Source of the DNA: Verrucomicrobiota bacterium
GTDB taxonomy: Bacteria > Verrucomicrobiota > Verrucomicrobiia > Opitutales > JABDGR01
Assembly (NCBI GenBank): GCA_013285985.1
Contig: JABDGR010000004.1
Span: 1-44,203, forward strand
Direction of reading: 5' to 3'
Length of the DNA stretch: 44,203 nucleotides
Below, in pieces: positions 8,904 to 18,291 of this stretch. Positions within the stretch are counted from its first letter, which is position 1. Each line of letters begins with the position of its first letter. The position numbers and the translations under genes are program-made. Below the pieces are notes generated by a model. The model made no database searches. It worked only from the letters and a program-made list of their open reading frames with translations, and was not told where the DNA came from.

Positions 8904-10034
8904 CTAGGCGTTCCCCGGCCGGGGGGCCGGGGGGAGGCTGACAGTAAAGATGCTCCCCTGCCCCGGTGTGCTGCGGGCCGTGATGGTGCCGGCCATCCTT
9001 TCCAGCAGTTCACGACACAAAACCAGGCCCAGGCCGGTACCGCGTTCCCCGGCGGTGCCCGGTTTACTGACGGGCCTGACGTCGCGCGCAAAGAGGTTGG
9101 TGAGGATGGCGGGCGCCATGCCTTCGCCTGTGTCGGCCACTTCCACCACTGCCCGGCCGTCCCGGGACAGGGAGCGCAGGGTGACCTTTCCTCCAACCGG
9201 GCTGAATTTGATAGCATTGGACAACAGATTGCGAAATACCACGTGAGCCATCCGGCGGTCGCCCCAAGCCGCGGTGGGGGCAGTCTCCAGATGCAAACCA
9301 ATCTTCTTTTGCTGGGCGGAGGGATTGAAAAGTTCCGCGAGTTCGGCCAGCAAGTTGTGCAATTCAATTTTTTCCAACCGGCACTCCATCCGGCCGGTAT
9401 GCAATTGGGACCATTCCAGAAGATTTTCCAGGAGCTGGTAAAGGTTGCGCGCAGATTTGGCCATTTCCGTCGTCGCCTCGACGACGTCCGCGTGACTAAA
9501 GTCCGGCAGATTGGTGGCCATGGCCTCGGACAAGCCAAGCAACCCGGCGAGCGGGCTGCGCAAATCATGCGCGATGATGGAAAAAAAACGGTCTTTGTCG
9601 GCATTGAGTCGGGCCAGGTCGGCGGCTTGGGCCTCGGCGTGAAGGGTTGCTTCGCGCAAGGCCAGATGCGTGCGCACGCGGGCGACCAATTCGGCGTGGA
9701 GGAATGGCTTGGTGATGTAATCCTGGCCGCCTTCGCGGAAACTGCGCACGATGTTTTCCTCGTCGGTGAGCGCCGTGATAAAGAGCACCGGCAAATTGCG
9801 TGTGGCCGGGTCGAGCCGCAGCCGGCGGCAGACCTCAAAGCCGTCCATTTCCGGCATCATGACGTCAAGCAGGATGAGGTCAGGCCGCCGGCGGGTGATG
9901 AGTTCGAGCGCCTGGGCGCCGTTGGTGGCGGCGGCCACAGCCCAATCTTCCGCCCGAAGTAACGGGCCCAGCACGCGCAGGTTCGCCTCGGTGTCGTCCA
10001 CGAGCAGGATGTAGGGCTTGCCGGATGTGGACAT
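8904..10034 (-). CDS. Response regulator-histidine kinase hybrid (REC-HisKA-HATPase)
   Basis: REC: LLVDDTEANLRVL, DLILLDVMMPEMDG; HisKA: FFSIIAHDLRSPLAGLLG; HATPase GTGLGLVLCRELLERM. Confidence 0.93.
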   Translation of the reverse strand: MSTSGKPYILLVDDTEANLRVLGPLLRAEDWAVAAATNGAQALELITRRRPDLILLDVMMPEMDGFEVCRRLRLDPATRNLPVLFITALTDEENIVRSFREGGQDYITKPFLHAELVARVRTHLALREATLHAEAQAADLARLNADKDRFFSIIAHDLRSPLAGLLGLSEAMATNLPDFSHADVVEATTEMAKSARNLYQLLENLLEWSQLHTGRMECRLEKIELHNLLAELAELFNPSAQQKKIGLHLETAPTAAWGDRRMAHVVFRNLLSNAIKFSPVGGKVTLRSLSRDGRAVVEVADTGEGMAPAILTNLFARDVRPVSKPGTAGERGTGLGLVLCRELLERMAGTITARSTPGQGSIFTVSLPPAPRPGNA

Positions 10035-10063
10035 CGCGAGAAAAGGAGCAATCCGTCTTCTTA

Positions 10064-12544
10064 CTACTTGCCGACACTGAGAGGCTCAACTGCGCTGGTG
10101 GCATTCGGTCCGCGCTGAAGACGTGCGGACAATTGGGGAAAGTCGCGCAGTGAATGGGTCATTTCTTCGACTTCAAAATCGCGGGCTTGCTCCGCCAGGC
10201 GGCGGCCATAGTCGCGCAGCACCGCCGGGGTGTTTTCGCCAGCGGCGTTCGCCAGCAGATTTCCAAAATTTTCGACATCTTCAAACAGCGGTGCTTGCAG
10301 GAGGATTCTCCAGGCGTTTGTCCAGGTTCCAGCGGCGAGTTCCGCGCAGCGCTGCCAGGCGGCGATGGACTCGGGCGTAAGGGGCATGATGCGTTCGGGT
10401 CCGAGTACTCCGCTGAGGATGTTGGGCAGGGGGCGCGAAGCGGCCAACTCGCTGGCTAAAGCCGGCGCCGTTTCGTGGCAGACATGGGGAATGGTCAGGC
10501 AAAATGTGCTGCCCGAACCAACTTCGCTGCAGGCCAGAAGGGTGCCGCCCATTAACTCAGCCAGACGACGGCTGATGCTCAGACCCAGCCCCGTGCCACC
10601 ATATTTGCTCGTGCTTTGCCCGAAGCGCTGCTCAAAGGGCTGGAAGAGCCGGGCCAGTTGCTCCGGCGGGATGCCCAGGCCCGTGTCCGTGACTTCAAAA
10701 TGCAGCAGACTGAGGCCGGATGATTCCTGCTCGGCCTCCACCGTCAACACCACCTGGCCGTGTTCGGTGAATTTAATCGCATTGCCGATGAGGTTGAATA
10801 AAACCTGGCGCACCCGGACTTCATCGAGGAGGAAGTGCCCGTCGATGGGGCCGTTGAAGCGGGTCAGGATGGAAATGCCTTTTTCCTCGGTTTTCAGCGA
10901 GAAGCACTGGCCCATTTCGTTGGCCAGCGTGCGCACGTCCACCGGCGCCGGTTGCAATTCGAGCCGGCCGGCTTCAACTTTGGAAAGGTCGAGCAGGTCG
11001 TTGATCAATTGCAACAAAGTCTGACCGCTCGAAAGTATGGCCTGGGCCTGTTTCTTCATCGCCGGTTCGTGCAAATGACGCTGGAGCAGTTCCGCAAAGC
11101 CGAGGACGGAATTCATCGGCGTGCGGATTTCGTGGGAAATATTGGCGAGAAATTCGGATTTGGTGCGATTGGCCTGTTCCGCGGCCAACTTGGCCGCTTC
11201 CATCTGGGCCTCGGCCTGTTTGCGGCTGGTGATGTCCACCGCGGTGCCGAGGAAACCGCGCGGGCGGCCATCCACGGAAGTAAGCAAGGTGAAGGATAAA
11301 AACACGGGGATGCGGTGGCCGTCTTTTCGAACATAGATCCATTCGCGTTCATCCGTCCGACCGCGCCGGGCCGCATCGGCGAGGGTCTCAAAGCCCTCTA
11401 TTTTTCGTCCGGCTTGTGCCGATTGCGCGAGTGAGCGTTCGGCCACCTCGGCCGGTTCATGAATCGAGAGGAGCGGGCGGCCGAGCAATTCATTTTCCGG
11501 ATAATCCAGGAGACGTTCCGCGCCGCGGTTGACGCTGGTGATGACCCCGCGATCATCCGTAACAATCACGGAGAAATTGGAGCCGTCGAGCACCGCTTTT
11601 TGAAACGAGGACAATTCGGCCGTGGCGCGAAGCGTGCGGCGGCGTTGGGCGGCCACGGCGCCCAGTACCAGCCCGGTGCCCGCCACACAAACGATGAAAA
11701 CTTGCAGCAGGATGAGCAACTCATCGGGATTGCCGTCGGTCAGCCCGAACGCCCTGAACCCATTGATGATAAAGGCCAGAACCACCAGCACAACCGTCAT
11801 TACCGCGGTGGTCAGCGCGCGGGGCCCAAGACGCAAACCGGCCCACACGAGCAGGGGAAAAGGCAAAAACGCCAGGGGAATGTCCGAAAGGTAGTCCGTC
11901 ACCGTGGCCAAGATGAGCAGGCCAAATAAAAGAATGGTCTCACCGATGGAGGCTTCACCATCCCGCGTAGAAGAAGGCTGAACCCAGCTGAGAACGAAAG
12001 AGCCGAAAACCGCCACCCCCATGGCGCTGCCGACAAAATTGGTTATCCAGGCCAGATACATTTGACCCACGGGCAAGCGATCGCTCCAGATGAGGAAACC
12101 CACCGTCCAGGTTGAAATCATGGCCGCGCGCACCACCCCACCCCACCAGAGAAAACCCAGCACACTCTTGATTGAGCCGAAATCAATCCGGGGCCCGACA
12201 AAATGCCGCACGAGCCACACACCTGCGAGCGCCTCCATGCAACCGCCCGCGGGCACGCCAAGGGATTCAAGCCAATTGTGCGTGAAGTGATACTCTGAAA
12301 TCACGCCGGTCAGCCACATCGCCGGCCAAAGACGGTAACCGCGCCAAAGGATGATTGCCAGGGTCAACCCCGAGACCGGCCGCACTGGCGTAACGGTGGG
12401 ATTAATATTGTTGGTGGCAAAGAGCAGCCCGATTTTTTGCACATAGTGAAAAACTAGGCAGAAAAACAACAACTCACTGACATACCGAAGCCAAGGCGGC
12501 AACCGCGTCCAAGCTGCTTTTAACGATGAATCCTTCGCCTGCAT
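10064..12544 (-). CDS. MASE1-PAS-HisKA-HATPase membrane sensor histidine kinase
   Basis: N-terminal multi-TM MASE1-like region, PAS segment, [40 protein letters not shown]; start at internal ATG (MQAKDSS...). Confidence 0.88.
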   Translation of the reverse strand: MQAKDSSLKAAWTRLPPWLRYVSELLFFCLVFHYVQKIGLLFATNNINPTVTPVRPVSGLTLAIILWRGYRLWPAMWLTGVISEYHFTHNWLESLGVPAGGCMEALAGVWLVRHFVGPRIDFGSIKSVLGFLWWGGVVRAAMISTWTVGFLIWSDRLPVGQMYLAWITNFVGSAMGVAVFGSFVLSWVQPSSTRDGEASIGETILLFGLLILATVTDYLSDIPLAFLPFPLLVWAGLRLGPRALTTAVMTVVLVVLAFIINGFRAFGLTDGNPDELLILLQVFIVCVAGTGLVLGAVAAQRRRTLRATAELSSFQKAVLDGSNFSVIVTDDRGVITSVNRGAERLLDYPENELLGRPLLSIHEPAEVAERSLAQSAQAGRKIEGFETLADAARRGRTDEREWIYVRKDGHRIPVFLSFTLLTSVDGRPRGFLGTAVDITSRKQAEAQMEAAKLAAEQANRTKSEFLANISHEIRTPMNSVLGFAELLQRHLHEPAMKKQAQAILSSGQTLLQLINDLLDLSKVEAGRLELQPAPVDVRTLANEMGQCFSLKTEEKGISILTRFNGPIDGHFLLDEVRVRQVLFNLIGNAIKFTEHGQVVLTVEAEQESSGLSLLHFEVTDTGLGIPPEQLARLFQPFEQRFGQSTSKYGGTGLGLSISRRLAELMGGTLLACSEVGSGSTFCLTIPHVCHETAPALASELAASRPLPNILSGVLGPERIMPLTPESIAAWQRCAELAAGTWTNAWRILLQAPLFEDVENFGNLLANAAGENTPAVLRDYGRRLAEQARDFEVEEMTHSLRDFPQLSARLQRGPNATSAVEPLSVGK

Positions 12545-12657
12545 CACGGCGAAGATTAACAGCAACCGCCCATATTCTGCACGCCTAAACTTCGCTGGGG
12601 TGAATTCACCATATCCCCTTGTCAAACGAACGGTTTGAGCATTATTGTGGCTGGTTT

Positions 12658-14274
12658 ATGCTCGCCCCGAACACGCCGCTGTTCCCATGGTTGCAAGAAC
12701 GCTCCTCCGGCATCTTGCTCCACCCGACCGCGCTGCCCGGCCCCTTCGGCATCGGCAATCTGGGCGCGCCCGCTCATCGCTTCATTGATTTTCTGGCCGA
12801 CACCCACACGCACTACTGGCAAATTTGCCCGCTGGGGCCCACGGGCTTTGGAGATTCACCCTACCAGTGTTTTTCCGCCTTTGCCGGCAACGCCTACGTG
12901 GTCGACCTGACCCCGCTGATCGAGCGGCATTTGTTAAAAGAGGACGAAGTCGCGTCCCTGCGTGCCTTGCCACAGGGCCGGGTGGATTTCGGACAGTTAT
13001 ATCAACTCTTCTGGCCGGCGCTGCGCCGGGCCTATGAGCGTTTCCAGCAGGCCCGCGATGCGCTGGCTGACTATGGCGACTTCGATCAATTTCGCGCCGC
13101 ACACCACGGCTGGCTGCATCCCTATGCTTTGTTTTCCGCGCTCAAACAGCAATTTGGCGGGCAACCGTGGACAACCTGGCCCGCCGAATGGCGCAGCTAC
13201 CGGGCCGCGTTGAGCCGGCCCCAGAGCAAGGAACTGGCCGAGGAGGTGGGCGCGCAACAGTTTTACCAGTTTCTTTTTTTCGGCCAGTGGCGCAAACTGC
13301 GCGAACACGCCGCGCGCCGGGGCGTGGGTATCATCGGCGATTTGCCGATTTTTGTCGCGCTGGACAGCGCCGATGTGTGGGCCACGCCGGAAATCTTCCA
13401 GCTCGACCACCGTACGGGGCACCCGCTGCGGGTGGCCGCCGTACCGCCGGATTATTTTTCGCCGCTCGGCCAGCTCTGGGGCAACCCGCTTTATGACTGG
13501 CAGGCATTGCGCGCCCGGCATTACGACTGGTGGATCGAGCGATTTCGATCCAACTTCGAACTTTATGACGTGGTGCGCCTCGATCACTTCCGGGGCTTTG
13601 AGGCCTATTGGTCGGTGGACGCCAAGGCCGCCGACGCTCGCGAAGGCTTCTGGGAAACCGGGCCGGGCCTGCCGCTGTTTGATGCGTTGCGAGAAAAACT
13701 GCCCCACTCCCGCATCATCGCGGAAGACCTGGGCTTCATTACCGAGCCGGTCATCGCGCTGCGCGAGGCGACGGGCCTGCCGGGCATGGCGGTGCTGCAA
13801 TTCGCCTTCGGCAGTGGCTCGGACAATTTCTACCTGCCCCATAATGTGAACCCGAACTGCGTGATTTATTCGGGAACCCATGATAATAACACCACCATCG
13901 GCTGGTATCGCACGGCCGGGCCGGTGATTCAGGACGAATTCCGCCGCTACCTGCGTTCAAGCGGCGAAGCGCCGCACTGGGATTTGATTCACGCCGCCTA
14001 CAAGTCAGTCTGCCGGCTCGCCGTCACACCGCTGCAGGACATGCTGGGCCTGGACACCGACGCCCGTTTCAACACTCCGGGCACACCCGCCGGGAACTGG
14101 CAGTGGCGCTTCGAGCATGCGCATCTCGACCACGCCTGGGATTCGCTCGCCGGGCACCTGCGCGAATTGTCAGACAATTCCGGTCGGCAGGCGCCACGGC
14201 CGATTCTGTCTCAGCGCGTGACGAATTCCTCAATCACGGAAACAAGCTCCGGGCCGGCATCTTCGAGCACATAA
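12658..14274 (+). CDS. malQ: 4-alpha-glucanotransferase (amylomaltase, GH77)
   Basis: SSGILLHPTALPGPFGIGNLG, GDLPIFVALDSADVWA, VRLDHFRGFEAYW, IAEDLGFITEPV, YSGTHDNNTTIGWY. Confidence 0.96.
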   Translation: MLAPNTPLFPWLQERSSGILLHPTALPGPFGIGNLGAPAHRFIDFLADTHTHYWQICPLGPTGFGDSPYQCFSAFAGNAYVVDLTPLIERHLLKEDEVASLRALPQGRVDFGQLYQLFWPALRRAYERFQQARDALADYGDFDQFRAAHHGWLHPYALFSALKQQFGGQPWTTWPAEWRSYRAALSRPQSKELAEEVGAQQFYQFLFFGQWRKLREHAARRGVGIIGDLPIFVALDSADVWATPEIFQLDHRTGHPLRVAAVPPDYFSPLGQLWGNPLYDWQALRARHYDWWIERFRSNFELYDVVRLDHFRGFEAYWSVDAKAADAREGFWETGPGLPLFDALREKLPHSRIIAEDLGFITEPVIALREATGLPGMAVLQFAFGSGSDNFYLPHNVNPNCVIYSGTHDNNTTIGWYRTAGPVIQDEFRRYLRSSGEAPHWDLIHAAYKSVCRLAVTPLQDMLGLDTDARFNTPGTPAGNWQWRFEHAHLDHAWDSLAGHLRELSDNSGRQAPRPILSQRVTNSSITETSSGPASSST

Positions 14275-15095
14275 TGGCCGGCATGGGGAAATTCGCGCAC
14301 CACGGCGGCGGGAAAGCGCCGGCGCCATTCCGCCAGATATACCGGTGAGAAACAAAAATCGCGCAAGCCCCAAGCCAGGAGCATGGGCTTGCCCTGAAAC
14401 TTTTCGAGCCCAGCTTCAATGGCCTGCAAAACCGGCGCGCTGGGATGATTGGATTCGAGCGGAATGTCCTGCACAAACCGCAGCACCGCCACGCGGTCCT
14501 GCCAGGAACGATAAGGAAACAGGAAACCTCGCCTGATCTCGGGGGGCAACGGGCGCACAACCGCCATGCATGCGGCCGGGCCGGCGAAACCGTTCAATCC
14601 ACGCACGAGCAACGGCCCAAGCACAGGCTCCCGGCAAAGCCGGATGCGCCTTGGACACGGGCCGGAAAATGCGGCGGTATTCATCACGACCAGCTTTTTC
14701 ACCCGGTCGGCCAGGCGCTCGGCCACCGCCAGGCCAATCGGGCCACCCCAGTCATGAACGATAAAATTTAATTTTGGCTGTGTGATCGTTGAGACGAGTC
14801 GGGCGAGATTTTCAATGTGGTCGGCGAGCCGGTAGGGAAAATTTTGCGGCTTGTCGGAAAGTCCGCAGCCGAGATGGTCGATCGCGATAACCCGGTGTTT
14901 CTTCGACAAGGATTTGACAACCTCGCGATACATGAACGACCAGGTGGGGTTGCCGTGTACACAAATCACGGCTTCGCCGGCATCGCGCGGGCCTTCGTCG
15001 AGGTAATGAATGCGGCCAGCGGGCGTCTCGAACCAGTGCGGCGCAAAAGGATACAGCGCACGCAAGTCGGGCGGCAATTCGGCGTTGGCAATCAT
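14211..15095 (-). CDS. oleB: OleB-like alpha/beta hydrolase (haloalkane-dehalogenase-type fold; putative beta-lactone decarboxylase)
   Basis: HGNPTWSFMYR, IVHDWGGPIGLAVAERL, LRFVQDIPL, AGHYVLEDAGPELVSVI; adjacent to an OleA-like gene. Confidence 0.75.
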   Translation of the reverse strand: MIANAELPPDLRALYPFAPHWFETPAGRIHYLDEGPRDAGEAVICVHGNPTWSFMYREVVKSLSKKHRVIAIDHLGCGLSDKPQNFPYRLADHIENLARLVSTITQPKLNFIVHDWGGPIGLAVAERLADRVKKLVVMNTAAFSGPCPRRIRLCREPVLGPLLVRGLNGFAGPAACMAVVRPLPPEIRRGFLFPYRSWQDRVAVLRFVQDIPLESNHPSAPVLQAIEAGLEKFQGKPMLLAWGLRDFCFSPVYLAEWRRRFPAAVVREFPHAGHYVLEDAGPELVSVIEEFVTR

Positions 15096-15107
15096 CGAAT
15101 TAAAAAT

Positions 15108-16139
15108 TTACCATTGCAGCGCCATCATCTGGCAACTGAGCCCGCTGCCGATGCCCAAAAGAGCGACTTTGGAACCAGGACGCAGACGGCCTTCCTCGGC
15201 AGCCCGCGTCAAAGTGATGGGCAGTGAAACCGAGCCGACGTTGCCGAGCCAGGCGAATGTCGAAAAATCCTTGGCGTCGTCGAGGCCAAGTTTGTCAAAC
15301 AGGCGGCGTTGGTGCTGCTTGCCAACTTGATGGCAGATGACGGTATCGGGTGTTTTTTCATTCCAGCCGGTTTCCGCCTTGAAGCGCGCCCAACAACGCG
15401 CGGCAACCTCCACCCCCGCTTCCAACAAGGCCTCGCTGTCCGTTTGCATTTCGAGGCCTTCGCCGGCGGTGTCACCCTCGCATAAATTGCTCGCGGTGGT
15501 GTCGGTCTCGACAACGCTAGCGAGCAGGCGCGGGGCGCCAGGCCGGGCCAAATCTTTATGCACAACCAGAGCCGCAACCGCGCCCGCCCCGATGGTGAGG
15601 TTGGCAAAATACGACTTTATCTGCTGGCGGTCGAGCGTGCCATCGTTCAAGCGGGCAATGGTTCGCTCTACCAGCGGCCGGCCATTCTCACCCGCGACGA
15701 GTAAGGCCCGGCTCGCCTGGCCGCCTTCAATCATTGCCGCCGACACGGCCAGTCCGTTCACAAAGCCGAGGCAGGCGTTGGATAAATCGAAAATCTGTGT
15801 GTGCGGACCGAGGCCGAGCAAGCGGTGTGCGTAGGCCGCGGTAGCCGGCTCGAGACGGTCGCGGCAGACCGCGCAATGCGCGAGTAGATCGATCTCCCGC
15901 GGATTGGTTTTAGTTTGCTCGAGCAGTTTTTTCCCGGCTTCCGCCGAAGCTTGCGACGGCGCAAAACCCGCCGGCCAAAAGCGCCGCTCGCGGATGCCAG
16001 TCATCAATTCCAGCCGGCCCTCGGGCAGGCGCAGACGCTGGTAAAGCGGGGCCAGCTTCTCTTCGAGCGCGGCGGAGGTCCACGGCTCCGGCGGCAGCGC
16101 GTAGGCGAGCGCCTCAATGGCAGCCGAGGAGAATTTCAT
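15108..16139 (-). CDS. oleA: OleA-like thiolase-superfamily enzyme (head-to-head acyl condensation), FabH-related
   Basis: Active-site context [46 protein letters not shown]-terminal [20 protein letters not shown]. Confidence 0.78.
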   Translation of the reverse strand: MKFSSAAIEALAYALPPEPWTSAALEEKLAPLYQRLRLPEGRLELMTGIRERRFWPAGFAPSQASAEAGKKLLEQTKTNPREIDLLAHCAVCRDRLEPATAAYAHRLLGLGPHTQIFDLSNACLGFVNGLAVSAAMIEGGQASRALLVAGENGRPLVERTIARLNDGTLDRQQIKSYFANLTIGAGAVAALVVHKDLARPGAPRLLASVVETDTTASNLCEGDTAGEGLEMQTDSEALLEAGVEVAARCWARFKAETGWNEKTPDTVICHQVGKQHQRRLFDKLGLDDAKDFSTFAWLGNVGSVSLPITLTRAAEEGRLRPGSKVALLGIGSGLSCQMMALQW

Positions 16140-16957
16140 GGCGCGTTCGAGGTGCCGGGCGCAGCGGGGCGGGTCGCCGCGTGCACGACCTCGCGGTCAA
16201 AATAATTCCAGTCCAGCCCGGCGTTGACGACCACGCCCTGACCATTGATGCCACTGGCGCGCGGGCTGAGGAGATACACGACGGCATCGGCCACCTCTCG
16301 TGTTTCGAGCGCTCGTTTGCGGAAGGTGAGTTTTTCAGCAAAGAGGTAATGTTCGAGATAACCCGGTATGCCGGCGGACGCGCTGGTTTTGAGCGGGCCG
16401 GCGTTGACGGTGTTGAAGCGCACCTCGGAATCCGCGCTGAAGGATTTCGCGAGCATGCGCGTGGAGGATTCGAGCGCCGCCTTGATGGGCGCCATGTAGC
16501 CGTAGTTCTCGACCGTCACCTGCGAGGAAATGCCAATGGCGACGACCGAGGCGTCGCGTTTCAGCAGGGGCTTGAACGCGCGGGCGAGTTCGACGAGTGA
16601 AAAGCAGGAAATCGCGCAAGCCTGCAAAAAATCCGCCCGCGGCGATTCGTGGAACGGCTTCACGCCCTCGCGGTAATTGGCCCAGGCGATGGAGTGGACC
16701 AGGCCGTCAAATGGCCCATGTTTCGCGGCGACTTTGGCCAGCTCGGCGGTTTGTTTCTCGTCCTCAACATCGCAGATCAGCACTGGGCGCCCGGCGAGCA
16801 ATTTGGTCAAAGATTCTTTGCGTGCGGTGGAGCGCACGCTGTAAATCACCTTCGCGCCCTCGGCTTCGAGCGTTTGTGCAACGTGCCAGGCGACGCTTTT
16901 CTTGTTGGCCACGCCGGTGACCAAATACGTGCGTCCTTCGATGCCGAGGAATGCCAT
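16136..16957 (-). CDS. fabI: Enoyl-ACP reductase, FabI type
   Basis: [28 protein letters not shown]6-K catalytic pattern YGYMAPIK; 4-nt ATGA overlap with oleA. Confidence 0.88.
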   Translation of the reverse strand: MAFLGIEGRTYLVTGVANKKSVAWHVAQTLEAEGAKVIYSVRSTARKESLTKLLAGRPVLICDVEDEKQTAELAKVAAKHGPFDGLVHSIAWANYREGVKPFHESPRADFLQACAISCFSLVELARAFKPLLKRDASVVAIGISSQVTVENYGYMAPIKAALESSTRMLAKSFSADSEVRFNTVNAGPLKTSASAGIPGYLEHYLFAEKLTFRKRALETREVADAVVYLLSPRASGINGQGVVVNAGLDWNYFDREVVHAATRPAAPGTSNAP

Positions 16958-16960
16958 GGC

Positions 16961-17404
16961 TCAGGATTCCTCCCCCGTGGGCAAAAGGGCAAGGGCAAAT
17001 TCGAGCGCGAGCACGGGCTTGCCATCCTTGCGCAGCACGCCGCGCAGAAAGTGGAATTTTTGCACTGTTTCCTTTTCGGTGACTTCGATTTCCACCGTGT
17101 CACCCGGTTTGACCATGCGCTTGAACTTGGCCTCGCCGATGCGCGAAAGCACGGGCGTCAAACCCTGCGCGCTGTGGCCCTGGGCAATGAGCTTGCGCAC
17201 AAGGAAAACGGCGGCAGTTTGAAAAGCGGCCTCGCACAAAATCACCCCGGGGGTGATGGGGTTGCCCGGATAATGCCCGGCATAAAAAAAATCCTCCGCG
17301 CGGAATGTGCGCCGGGCGATCAAACCATCGGGCCGCTCCTGGACAATTTCGTCCACGAACAAAAACGGCGGACGGTGCGGAATCGCGCGGGTGATGTCGT
17401 TCAT
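16961..17404 (-). CDS. fabZ: 3-hydroxyacyl-ACP dehydratase, FabZ type
   Basis: IPHRPPFLFVDEI, GHYPGNPITPGVILCEA; 3 bp upstream of fabI. Confidence 0.85.
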   Translation of the reverse strand: MNDITRAIPHRPPFLFVDEIVQERPDGLIARRTFRAEDFFYAGHYPGNPITPGVILCEAAFQTAAVFLVRKLIAQGHSAQGLTPVLSRIGEAKFKRMVKPGDTVEIEVTEKETVQKFHFLRGVLRKDGKPVLALEFALALLPTGEES

Positions 17405-17445
17405 ATTGAGAAATTAGCAGAGAATCGAAAAAGACGAAGAATAAT

Positions 17446-17781
17446 CTAAGAAACACGCATAATTTCATCCAATTTACTGGCGTAATCCCAGCCACGTCGA
17501 TTCGCTTTATACTTCTCTTCGTAGCTTTCAAGCATACCGCGAAAAATACTCCATTTAAAGCTTCCCCATCCATACATCTCTCTTGAAATATTATGGAATG
17601 CATCGGCCAAATCCCCAGCCTGTTCAGCATGACCATCTCGTCCAAGCGCTCGTATTTCTATAAATGCAAACTGGATCATTTCACAAAGAAGCTCACGCTG
17701 CTTTGGGCTTGGAAGCGGGTCGTTATTCATAACATTGAAATGGTTTCGTTTATTCTGAATGATCGAATGGCTGTTCGTCAA
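17446..17781 (-). CDS. Hypothetical protein (111 aa)
   Basis: Open frame with low-GC codon usage relative to neighbours; no motif recognised. Confidence 0.5.
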   Translation of the reverse strand: MTNSHSIIQNKRNHFNVMNNDPLPSPKQRELLCEMIQFAFIEIRALGRDGHAEQAGDLADAFHNISREMYGWGSFKWSIFRGMLESYEEKYKANRRGWDYASKLDEIMRVS

Positions 17782-17808
17782 AAACTAATCCGTATTTCTC
17801 TAGCATGG

Positions 17809-18060
17809 CTAAAACCATTTTTCATATTCTTTATGGGACCCAATCCAAAACCAGCGAAAGGTTTCACCCTCGAGAGTAGCCAGCGCGCGGTAGTTTTGCC
17901 CGATGCGCACCGACCAATAGATTCCGACCTTTTTGAATTGCAATGAAGGATGCCGGGGATTGGCCTGCCAAAGCGCGAAATTCTTGAATGCGAGATCCTG
18001 AATTTCGGCAGGCAAGCCAGCCAAGGCGTCACGGAACGCGGCGGTGACGGAGGAATTCAT
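17809..18060 (-). CDS. RelE/ParE-like type II toxin (83 aa)
   Basis: IQDLAFKNFALWQANPRHPSLQFKKVG-IYWSVRIGQNYRALATLEGETFRWFWIGSHKEYEKWF resembles RelE/ParE-superfamily toxins; start at ATG 18060. Confidence 0.7.
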   Translation of the reverse strand: MNSSVTAAFRDALAGLPAEIQDLAFKNFALWQANPRHPSLQFKKVGIYWSVRIGQNYRALATLEGETFRWFWIGSHKEYEKWF

Positions 18061-18259
18061 CGAGGGGAATATCCTTCTGCCCGGTGCTTTTGGCCTGCGT
18101 GCGCTGATAAAGGGCGTCCAGCCTTCCGGACTTTGCGTCGGCGGCCAGTTGCCGGTCGAAGTCCGTTTCGCGCTGCTGGTCAAACCACGCCGCCAGCGAC
18201 TCAAAGTCACTTTTCGCCAGCTTCATGATTGCCCGTTCGATTTCCTGAACTGTGCTCAT
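18029..18259 (-). CDS. Antitoxin-like protein (76 aa)
   Basis: MSTVQEIERAIMKLAKSDFESLAAWFDQQRETDFDRQLAADAKSGRLDALYQ...; overlaps toxin start by 32 nt. Confidence 0.65.
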   Translation of the reverse strand: MSTVQEIERAIMKLAKSDFESLAAWFDQQRETDFDRQLAADAKSGRLDALYQRTQAKSTGQKDIPLDEFLRHRRVP

Positions 18260-18291
18260 GGTTGCATTTTTACCCAAAATGGGACGGTATT

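Noticed and set aside
16846-17103. Small ORFs overlapping fabI/fabZ
   Set aside because: Alternate-frame ORFs inside well-supported genes.
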